A DNA stretch of 12,284 bases from positions 1 through 12,284 of the forward strand of contig JAILAO010000032.1 in the NCBI GenBank assembly GCA_024681565.1. The letters are read 5' to 3'. Both the position numbers and the translations under genes were made by a program. Shown here in pieces: positions 6,643 through 12,284 of this stretch; positions within the stretch are counted from its first letter, which is position 1; every line of letters begins with the position of its first letter. This DNA is from Bacteroidales bacterium (GTDB lineage Bacteria; Bacteroidota; Bacteroidia; Bacteroidales; UBA932). The notes beneath the pieces are model-generated. The model was given only the letters and a program-made list of their open reading frames with translations. It was not told the DNA's origin and did not search any database.

Positions 6643-7361
6643 AACGGTATCTGATCCTGCTGCTGATGCTTTGCACGCTGCCGGGCTTCGCCCAGGCAGA
6701 CCGCCACGACGTGCGTGCCGGCAACCGGAAATTCTCCAAAGAAAACTTCAAGGAAGCGGAAATCGACTACCGCAAGGCCGTGGTCAAGGATTCCACTTCC
6801 CTGCATGCACAATATAACCTGGCATCCGCACTCTACCGCCAGCAGGACTACCCCGGCGCCGCCAAGGCATTGGAAAGTGTCAAAGAGCAGGAAGTCCTCC
6901 CGGCCCGGTATTATTATAATTCCGGAGACACCGCCCTGCAGCAGAAAGACTACCAGGCGGCTGTCGATGCCTTCCGGCAGGCGCTGCTGCGCGATCCCGC
7001 CGACCTGGATGCCAAAGAGAACTACATCTACGCCAAAAAGATGCTGGAAAACCAGCAGAACGGCGGAGACGGGAACAATCAGCAGCAGAACCAGGACCAG
7101 AATCAAGACCAGAATCAAGACCAGGATCAGCAGGATCAGCAGAACCAGCAGAACCAGAATCAGGACCAGCAGAATCAGGACCAGGGCCAGGACGACAAGG
7201 ACCAGAACCAGGACCAGCAAGGCCAGCAGCCGCAGATATCGCCCCAGCAGGCACAGCAGATGCTGCGCGCCATCCAGGCCAAGGAGAAAGAGACCCAGGA
7301 CAAGGTCAACAAGGAGAAAGCGGCCCTGCTCAAGTCCCGGCAGAAAGAAAAGAATTGGTGA
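6639..7361 (+). CDS. batC: BatC, TPR protein with Gln/Asn/Asp-rich tail
   Basis: BatC is an exported TPR protein of the aerotolerance operon, probably a periplasmic scaffold. The 240-residue protein starts with a signal peptide (MKRYLILLLMLCTLPGFAQA). TPR-like helices follow: FKEAEIDYRKAVVKDSTSLHAQYNL around 37-61 and YQAAVDAFRQALLRDPADLD around 105-124. Residues 138-198 are a low-complexity tract of Gln, Asn and Asp, built from NQDQ units, and a charged helical tail (AKEKETQDKVNKEKAALLKS) ends the protein. A Gln/Asn-rich stretch after the TPRs is usual in BatC; its length varies. Its signal peptide resembles that of the next gene (LCTLPxFAQA in both). It overlaps batB by ATGA and batD by one base (TGATG). 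Confidence 0.92.
   Translation: MKRYLILLLMLCTLPGFAQADRHDVRAGNRKFSKENFKEAEIDYRKAVVKDSTSLHAQYNLASALYRQQDYPGAAKALESVKEQEVLPARYYYNSGDTALQQKDYQAAVDAFRQALLRDPADLDAKENYIYAKKMLENQQNGGDGNNQQQNQDQNQDQNQDQDQQDQQNQQNQNQDQQNQDQGQDDKDQNQDQQGQQPQISPQQAQQMLRAIQAKEKETQDKVNKEKAALLKSRQKEKNW
7050..7232 (+). repeat. Imperfect CAG/AAC/GAC codon repeat in batC
   Basis: About 61 codons made almost only of Gln, Asn and Asp form short direct repeats such as CAGAACCAGGACCAG. Such runs can change length by replication slippage in whole codons without losing the frame. The protein tract is probably disordered. Confidence 0.8.
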
Positions 7362-9976
7362 TGAAAAGACTTTTGGCATTCTTCACGGCAGCGCTCTGCA
7401 CCCTGCCGCTTTTCGCCCAGGCCTCCATCAAGGTCCAGGCGCCCAACCTTGTAGGTTTGAACGAGCAGTTCAACGTGACGTTCATCATCAACGGCGAGCG
7501 CAATGTTTCTGATTTCAAATGGGATGCCGGCAATGATTTCCAGGTGGTATGGGGTCCGCAGAGAGGATCTTCAACCTCGGTCAGCATCGTCAACGGCAAG
7601 ACCACCCGCAATGCGCAGACGACCTACACCTACGTCCTCCTTCCCAAAAACACCGGGCGCTTCCAGCTCAATGCCGCAGAAGCCACGGTGGGCAAGGAGC
7701 GACTGACCTCCTCCAGACCGACCATCGAAGTGGTCACCGACGGGGCGGCATCCCAGGGGGCACAAGGATCCCAGGGACAGTCCCAGTCCTCCCAGGGCGG
7801 AAGCCAGGGATCGGCGCAGACCGGCACGGTATCCGCGGACGACATGTTCCTCCGGCTGTCGTTCAGCAAACGCAATGTGATGGTCGGCGAGACCATCACG
7901 GCCACCCTCAAACTCTACCAGCGGGTCAACATCGCCGGATTCGAGGATGCGAAATTCCCGACATTCAACGGTTTCTGGAGCCAGGAAGTCCAGGCGCCGA
8001 CCAACATCCAGTTCCACCGCGAGAGCGTGGGAGACAAGATCTACAATGCCGCCGTACTGCGGAGCTGGAACCTCGTGGCGCAGAAGGCCGGAGATATCGT
8101 CATCGACGGAGCGGAACTGGTCTGCCTGGTCAATATCCGCACGCAGCAACCCTCGACCGGCAGCATCTTCGACAGTTTCTTCCAGGATGATTTCCAGACC
8201 ATCCGCAAGCGCGTCTCCACACAGCCGGTGACGCTCCATGTGAGCGCCCTGCCGGGCGGAGCCCCCGCTTCCTTCGGGGGCGGCGTAGGTTCTTTCAAGA
8301 TGAGCGCCGCGCTGACCCGCGATTCGCTCAAGACCCACGACGCCGCCTCGCTGCGCGTCACGGTGACCGGCACCGGCAACGTTTCGCTCCTGGAAGCGCC
8401 GAAGCTGTCTTTCCCGCCGGACTTCGAAGTCTATGACGTCAAGACCTCCGACGTTGCCGGAGGCAAGGTGTTCGAATATCCCTTCATCCCGCGCAGCTAC
8501 GGCGATTTCACCATCGGCCCGGTGGAATACAGTTACTTCGACATCGCGACGCGCAAATACGTGACCCTCAGGAGCCAGCCCCTGGACATCCGGGTCGGCA
8601 AGGGTGCGGACACGGGCGCGGCGGATGCCGGACAGGTCGTCCAGGGCGTGAACCGCAAGGACGTGCGTGACGTCGGCAGCGACATCCGCTTCATTTCCAC
8701 GAAGCCGGGGACGTTCGCCGCTGTCGGGCATTTCTTCGTCGGTTCTCCGACGTTCTGGATCCTCTCGGCCCTGCTGCTCGCCCTGGCGGCCGTACTCTAT
8801 TTCGCCCTGCGCGGACTCGCCGCCCGCCGGGCGGACGTCGCCGGCAGCAAGAACCGCGGCGCCACCAAGATGGCACGCAAACGCCTCGCCCAGGCCGGCA
8901 CCTTCCTCCAGGGCAACCTCTACACGGCTTTCTATGAAGAGTTGCACCGGGCCCTGCTCGGCTTCGTCTCCGACAAGCTCAACATGGATGCCGCCGACAT
9001 GAGCAAGGAGAACATCTCCGCCAAACTGGTCGGGAACGGCGCGGGAGAAGCCCTGACAGCCGATTTCATCGCGCTGCTGGACGCCTGTGAATTCGCCCGC
9101 TACGCCCCGGATTCCGGCCACGAGGCCATGAACACGCATTATGAAAAGGCGGTCTCCGTGATTTCCGCCATCGATGAGAATATGAGAAGAACCCGCAAGC
9201 CCGCCGGCGGGGCGGCCGCCCTGCTCGCGCTGCTCCTGCTGCTGCCCGCGCACTTTGCCTCGGCCCAGCAGAACGCCTATCCCGACTCCCTGTGGACGGC
9301 CGGCGTGACCGCCTATACGGACGGCGACTGGGCCGGCGCCGCCGACGCATGGTCCGCGATCCGGGCCCTCGGCATCGAATCGCCGGAACTCTATTACAAC
9401 CTGGGCAACGCCTGCTTCAAGCAGGACGACCTCGCCCATGCCATCCTGAACTATGAGCGCGCCCTGAAGCTTGATCCGTCCTATTCGGACGCCCGTTTCA
9501 ATCTCGAATTCGCCCAGGGCTTCGTCCAGGACAAGATCGAAGCGGTCCCCGAATTCTTCCTGGAGCAGTGGGGCCGCAAGGTCTGCTGGCTGCTGCCTTC
9601 CGATACCTGGGCTGTGCTGTTCATCCTTTTCTTCGCCGCCGCTCTGGGCTGCGTACTGCTCTTCCTGCTGGGCGGACGCACGGGCACACGCAAGGCCGGA
9701 TTCATCTGCGGGATTGTCGCCCTGGTGCTCTCGCTGCTCTGCCTGGATTTCGCCCTCTGGCAGCGCCGGGACTACCGCAAGGCCGACGGAGCCGTCATCA
9801 CCCGTCCCGTGACCACGGTGCAGAGTTCCCCCGGCCGCGATGCATCCAAGGACCTGTTCGTCCTGCACGAAGGCACGAAGGTCAAGCTCCTCGACGAAGT
9901 GGGTTCCTGGCGCAACATCGAACTGGCCGACGGCCGCCAGGGCTGGCTGCCGTCGGAAGATATGGAAGTAATTTGA
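7361..9976 (+). CDS. batD: BatD-BatE fusion: membrane BatD joined to TPR/SH3-like BatE
   Basis: One 871-codon frame holds two proteins usually encoded separately. The BatD part has a signal peptide (1-21), an extracytoplasmic beta-rich region with a Gln/Ser/Gly linker at about 130-153, a membrane helix at about 465-483, and a cytoplasmic helical domain to about 606. From Met608 the BatE part begins with what looks like its own signal peptide (MRRTRKPAGG, then a Leu-rich core ending AHFASAQQ). TPR units follow at about 676-716 (ELYYNLGNACFKQDDLAHAI), then two helices at about 750-771 and 779-800, then an SH3-like end (GSWRNIELADGRQGWLPSED). There is no stop codon between the parts; ATG 9182 could still start BatE alone. 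The ATG at 7361 was chosen over TTG 7355 and GTG 7358 because it overlaps the batC stop and starts the signal peptide. Loss of the boundary fits the topology, since BatD ends in the cytoplasm and BatE is exported. Confidence 0.9.
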   Translation: MKRLLAFFTAALCTLPLFAQASIKVQAPNLVGLNEQFNVTFIINGERNVSDFKWDAGNDFQVVWGPQRGSSTSVSIVNGKTTRNAQTTYTYVLLPKNTGRFQLNAAEATVGKERLTSSRPTIEVVTDGAASQGAQGSQGQSQSSQGGSQGSAQTGTVSADDMFLRLSFSKRNVMVGETITATLKLYQRVNIAGFEDAKFPTFNGFWSQEVQAPTNIQFHRESVGDKIYNAAVLRSWNLVAQKAGDIVIDGAELVCLVNIRTQQPSTGSIFDSFFQDDFQTIRKRVSTQPVTLHVSALPGGAPASFGGGVGSFKMSAALTRDSLKTHDAASLRVTVTGTGNVSLLEAPKLSFPPDFEVYDVKTSDVAGGKVFEYPFIPRSYGDFTIGPVEYSYFDIATRKYVTLRSQPLDIRVGKGADTGAADAGQVVQGVNRKDVRDVGSDIRFISTKPGTFAAVGHFFVGSPTFWILSALLLALAAVLYFALRGLAARRADVAGSKNRGATKMARKRLAQAGTFLQGNLYTAFYEELHRALLGFVSDKLNMDAADMSKENISAKLVGNGAGEALTADFIALLDACEFARYAPDSGHEAMNTHYEKAVSVISAIDENMRRTRKPAGGAAALLALLLLLPAHFASAQQNAYPDSLWTAGVTAYTDGDWAGAADAWSAIRALGIESPELYYNLGNACFKQDDLAHAILNYERALKLDPSYSDARFNLEFAQGFVQDKIEAVPEFFLEQWGRKVCWLLPSDTWAVLFILFFAAALGCVLLFLLGGRTGTRKAGFICGIVALVLSLLCLDFALWQRRDYRKADGAVITRPVTTVQSSPGRDASKDLFVLHEGTKVKLLDEVGSWRNIELADGRQGWLPSEDMEVI

Positions 9977-10018
9977 AAATACATATTTTGAGGGGGCAGG
10001 ATAGCGGAATCCAGCAAA

Positions 10019-10042
10019 ATAATCGTATATTTGTACGATTAT
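10019..10042 (+). promoter_or_regulatory. Perfect 9-bp dyad over the exbB copy 2 -7 box (possible operator)
   Basis: ATAATCGTA and TACGATTAT form perfect inverted arms around the six bases TATTTG, which belong to the -7 promoter box. Copy 1 has a different but still symmetric version (CAC/GTG inside ATAAT/ATTAT), so symmetry is kept while bases change. This suits a repressor or other dimeric regulator, but could be chance in AT-rich DNA. Confidence 0.45.
10026..10033 (+). promoter_or_regulatory. Bacteroidetes-type -7 promoter box for exbB-exbD-tonB
   Basis: TATATTTG matches TAnnTTTG and lies 61 bases before the exbB ATG, almost the same distance as in copy 1 (60). It is 49 bases after the end of batE, so the Ton operon can be transcribed apart from the Bat operon. 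No strong terminator stands between them; only an AT-only stem (AAAATA/TATTTT) at 9976-9989 is seen. A clear -33 TTTG is missing. Confidence 0.6.
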
Positions 10043-10063
10043 GCCCAAGTAGGCAGAGTTTTT
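10042..10063 (+). promoter_or_regulatory. Leader hairpin plus T-run upstream of exbB copy 2
   Basis: TGCC-CAAGTA-GGCA makes a 4-bp stem, followed by GAG and five Ts, matching the position and form of the stem and T-run before copy 1. The loop bases differ, while the stem and T-run are kept. A role in the 5' leader is inference. Confidence 0.45.
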
Positions 10064-10094
10064 GGATTACGTTAGTATTAAAACCAACTCAGAT

Positions 10095-10790
10095 ATGTTG
10101 TTCCCGCTTCTCCAGACCGACATCGCCCAAGCTGTTCCCGTGCAGCAGGAGATGTCCTATTCCCTCATCGAAATGGCCGCCAAGGGCGGCTGGCTGATGT
10201 GGGTCCTCCTCGCCCTGTCCATCATCGCCATCTACATCTTCGGCAAGAAATGGTGGATCATCCGCCAGGCCGGCAAGATCGACAAGGATTTCATCAACGA
10301 CATCCGCGACTACATCCACGAAGGGAAATACAAGTCCGCCCGGACGCTCTGCGGCAAATATGACGCTCCGGTCGCCCGGATGGTCGAGGCCGGCATCGCC
10401 CGGATCGGCAAGCCCGCCACGGACGTCCAGGCTGCCATCGAGAATGTCGGAAACGTCGAGGTGGCCCGCCTGGAGAAAGGCCTTCCCTACCTCGCCACCA
10501 TTGCCGGCGGCGCACCGATGATCGGTTTCCTCGGCACGGTGATCGGTATGGTCCAGGCGTTCTTCAACATGTCCAACGCCGGCAACAACATCGATATTAC
10601 GCTGCTCTCCAGCGGCATCTATACGGCCATGATCACCACGGTCGGAGGTCTGATCGTCGGCATCCTCGCCTATTTCGGCTACAATTTCCTGACGGCCCGC
10701 ATCTCCTCGCTGGTCTACAACATGGAGAATGCGACCATCAAGTTCATGGATGCGCTCGGCGAAGCCGCAGAAGCCCCCAAAACCGAATAA
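10095..10790 (+). CDS. exbB: MotA/TolQ/ExbB proton channel protein, copy 2
   Basis: This is the channel subunit of the Ton energising complex in the inner membrane, 231 residues, with the same three helices as copy 1 (about 32-50, 132-156, 174-196) and the same GFLGTVIGM and TTVGGLIVG cores. An in-frame TTG at 10062 would add 11 residues, but ATG 10095 gives a protein that aligns from its first residue (MLFPLLQTDIAQ against MLFTLLQTDIAE), so it is the better start. It leads an operon of exbB, exbD, tonB and a fourth gene. Differences from copy 1 concentrate at the C-terminal tail (FMDALGEAAEAPKTE against FLDMLGDSPDTPKSE), which may affect partner choice. Confidence 0.95.
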   Translation: MLFPLLQTDIAQAVPVQQEMSYSLIEMAAKGGWLMWVLLALSIIAIYIFGKKWWIIRQAGKIDKDFINDIRDYIHEGKYKSARTLCGKYDAPVARMVEAGIARIGKPATDVQAAIENVGNVEVARLEKGLPYLATIAGGAPMIGFLGTVIGMVQAFFNMSNAGNNIDITLLSSGIYTAMITTVGGLIVGILAYFGYNFLTARISSLVYNMENATIKFMDALGEAAEAPKTE

Positions 10791-10791
10791 G

Positions 10792-11202
10792 ATGGCCCTC
10801 AAACGAATCACCAAGGCAGACCCGAACATCGCGATGTCCTCAATGACGGACATCGTGTTCCTGCTGCTCATCTTCTTCCTGGTGACCTCGACCCTGGTCA
10901 ACCCCAATGCCCTCAAGCTCCTCTTGCCGAAGAGCACGGGACAGGTGGGGGCGAAGGCCACGGTGAGCGTCTCGATCAAAGACTGGGGAGAAGACCGCTA
11001 TACCTACCACATCAACGGCGCCCAGGAGCCCGTGCAGTTCTCCGATGTAGAGGACGAGCTTGTGGAACTGCTCCAGACCGAGGAGGATCCCACCTTCTCC
11101 ATCTATTCCGATGAAAGCGTGCCGATCGGCGAGATCGTCCAGGTGATGAACATCGCCAAACGCAATCATTACAAAGTAATTCTGGCCACACAGCCGGAAT
11201 AG
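10792..11202 (+). CDS. exbD: ExbD/TolR biopolymer transporter, copy 2
   Basis: This complete 136-residue ExbD has a cytoplasmic N-terminus, one membrane helix at about 15-36 with the key Asp20 (SMTDIVF), and a periplasmic domain ending KVILATQPE. The ATG at 10792 comes one base after the exbB TAA (TAAGATG), the same junction as in copy 1, which settles the start over an upstream in-frame codon at 10729. It ends in TAG, and tonB begins six bases later in the same reading frame. ExbD helps convert the proton gradient into the conformational cycle of TonB. Confidence 0.95.
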   Translation: MALKRITKADPNIAMSSMTDIVFLLLIFFLVTSTLVNPNALKLLLPKSTGQVGAKATVSVSIKDWGEDRYTYHINGAQEPVQFSDVEDELVELLQTEEDPTFSIYSDESVPIGEIVQVMNIAKRNHYKVILATQPE

Positions 11203-11208
11203 CATCCC

Positions 11209-11988
11209 ATGCAGAACGACCAGATAATCCGACAGAAGCGCGAGCGCAACGCCAAGATCACCGGCATCCTGATGACGGTGGTCCTGCATGCCTGCGCCCT
11301 CGTCCTCATCTCATTCTCCGGTCTGAAGTATCTCTATCCCCCTCCCCAGGAGCAGAGCATGCTGATCGATTTCAGCGAAGAACCTGAAATCCTCGCACAG
11401 CAGTTACAAGGACGGGAGCCGCTCGCGGACGAAATCGATCCCGAGAAACCTGTTGAATTGGCGCAGAAGAGTGAATCACCTACCGAAGCGGACCGGGAAA
11501 ACCTGACCCCGGAGACCCGGCCGGATCCTGCCGGCGACGTCGAAGTTCCCGCTCCGGAGCCGGAAGAGCCTGCGCTGGACCCTCGCGCCGCATTCCCGGG
11601 GATGGCCAAGAAGGACACGTCCCTTACAGCCGCCCATTCCGCCTCGGAGGCAAGTGATGCCTTCAAAGCCGGACAGGCCCGGGGAAATACCGAAAGCGGA
11701 CGCACCGACGGCAAGCCGAACGCGCATGTCAAAGGCCGCAACACCGTGGGAAACATCCCGCGGCCGGTCTACAACGTGCAGGAAAGCGGCATCGTCGTCG
11801 TGGATATCTGGGTGGACAACTACGGCAACGTAGTCAAGGCCGTGCCGGGAGGCGACGGCACCACCGTTTTGGACAAGACCCTTTATGCTGCGGCGCGGAA
11901 AGCCGCGATGGAAACGCACTTCAACATGAGTGCGGACGCGCCGGCCATGCAGGAGGGCACAATTACCTATTTCTTTAATCTCAAGTAG
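11209..11988 (+). CDS. tonB: TonB energy transducer
   Basis: TonB spans the periplasm and passes energy from ExbB/ExbD to outer-membrane transporters. The 259-residue protein has a basic N-terminus and a membrane anchor at about 16-38 containing His27; the TVVLH pattern resembles the SxxxH motif of TonB with Thr in place of Ser. An acidic, Pro/Glu-rich periplasmic spacer follows at about 43-125, with a further linker to about 178. The C-terminal TonB domain (IPRPVYNVQESGIVVVDIWV, then DNYGNV and TITYFFNLK) is complete. It follows exbD by six bases and ends in tandem stops TAG TAA, the second overlapping the ATG of the next gene. Which transporters it serves is unknown. Confidence 0.94.
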   Translation: MQNDQIIRQKRERNAKITGILMTVVLHACALVLISFSGLKYLYPPPQEQSMLIDFSEEPEILAQQLQGREPLADEIDPEKPVELAQKSESPTEADRENLTPETRPDPAGDVEVPAPEPEEPALDPRAAFPGMAKKDTSLTAAHSASEASDAFKAGQARGNTESGRTDGKPNAHVKGRNTVGNIPRPVYNVQESGIVVVDIWVDNYGNVVKAVPGGDGTTVLDKTLYAAARKAAMETHFNMSADAPAMQEGTITYFFNLK

Positions 11989-11990
11989 TA

Positions 11991-12284
11991 ATGGATCAGT
12001 TTACTAAAGAAGGCCGAAAACTTAGACCCCGGAAAAACGCAGGGGAACGCCCCCAATCTGAAAAAGTAGAATACACGCCCGGCGCGCACAGAAGTGAGAA
12101 TGGCGAGCATCGGGGCAATTACAACAGCGGATACCGCTCCTCCGACAACGGTGAGCGCCGCAGCTACGGCGAAGGCCGTCCGCAACGCTCCTACGGCGAG
12201 AGCCGCGGCAATTACGGCGGAGAGCGCCGCAGCTACGGAGACCGCGACAACCACAATTACGGCGAGCGCCGCAACAATTATAGC
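11991..12284 (+). CDS. Arg/Gly/Tyr/Asn-rich protein, probable N-terminal extension of an rRNA pseudouridine synthase (cut by window edge)
   Basis: An open frame of 98 codons runs off the right edge. It starts MDQFTKEGRKLRPRKNAGER and soon becomes low-complexity, with repeated units GERRSYG, RSYGE, GNYGG and GERRNNYS, basic and probably disordered. Bacteroidota commonly carry such RG/YN-rich extensions in front of RsuA/RluB-type rRNA pseudouridine synthases, and this is my best guess; an RNA helicase or another RNA-binding protein is also possible. The ATG overlaps the second stop of tonB (TAATG), so it belongs to the exbB-exbD-tonB operon. No catalytic domain is inside the window, so the product is not proven. 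Confidence 0.55.
   Translation, partial: MDQFTKEGRKLRPRKNAGERPQSEKVEYTPGAHRSENGEHRGNYNSGYRSSDNGERRSYGEGRPQRSYGESRGNYGGERRSYGDRDNHNYGERRNNYS

Larger units (their letters stand above)
10026..11016 (+). repeat. Right arm of the inverted repeat (promoter, leader, exbB, start of exbD)
   Basis: This is the plus-strand partner of 1-990. From promoter box to exbD codon 75 the arms are 991 and 990 bases long. The intergenic stretch keeps TATATTTGT, CGATTATGCC and GGCAGA in the same order. Between the arms lie truA and the whole Bat operon. Confidence 0.85.

Noticed and set aside
9150..9200. batD-batE fusion as the result of a recent frameshift or sequencing indel
   Set aside because: The BatD family pattern continues in the right frame up to the junction and BatE begins in the same frame. 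A shift would have garbled one of them, and no garbled stretch is seen.
9976..9989. AAAATA/TATTTT stem as a Bat operon terminator
   Set aside because: The stem is six A/T pairs with a two-base loop and no following T-run or GC pairs, too weak to call a terminator.
7571..10048. Very long open frame of 825 codons on the minus strand opposite batD-batE
   Set aside because: It is a shadow of the codon pattern of a GC-rich gene: low-complexity Gly/Glu/Asp/Arg composition, no domain, and the plus-strand frame has clear family motifs.
10062..10094. Longer exbB copy 2 starting at TTG 10062
   Set aside because: The extra 11 residues have no counterpart in copy 1, and they lie in the leader after the hairpin.

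Overview
The window looks like chromosomal DNA from a GC-rich member of the Bacteroidales. The evidence is the complete Bacteroidetes-type aerotolerance (Bat) operon, the AT-rich TAnnTTTG boxes in front of genes (the Bacteroidetes -7 promoter form), and ExbB/ExbD/TonB proteins of Bacteroidota style. No phage, transposase, CRISPR, tRNA or rRNA was seen. The exact genus cannot be read from the sequence.

Layout from left to right. Positions 1-922, minus strand: the start of an exbD (cut by the window edge) and a complete exbB. Positions 1016-1804, minus strand: truA (tRNA pseudouridine synthase A). Positions 1831-9976, plus strand: one tightly packed operon of moxR, a DUF58 protein, a BatD-like membrane protein, batA, batB, batC and a fused batD-batE. 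Positions 10095 to the end, plus strand: a second exbB, exbD, then tonB, then the start of an Arg/Gly/Tyr/Asn-rich protein that is probably the N-terminal extension of an rRNA pseudouridine synthase.

How the genes work together: the MoxR AAA+ ATPase, the DUF58 protein and the two vWA membrane proteins BatA and BatB, with the TPR proteins BatC and BatE and the membrane protein BatD, are thought to form one inner-membrane/periplasmic complex linked to stress and oxygen tolerance. Its biochemical activity is not settled. ExbB, ExbD and TonB use the proton gradient to energise outer-membrane TonB-dependent transporters.

Three things stand out. First, the DUF58 gene is intact except for one in-frame TAG exactly where the family has a conserved tyrosine. 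Second, batD and batE form one uninterrupted reading frame of 871 codons. Third, the exbB-exbD module is present twice, in inverted orientation, at both ends of the window. Both copies have matching promoters (TATATTTG inside a dyad) and a matching hairpin plus T-run leader, so the repeat covers about 990 bp and encloses truA and the whole Bat operon. I found no wholly new system; the amber codon and the inverted Ton modules are the best leads.
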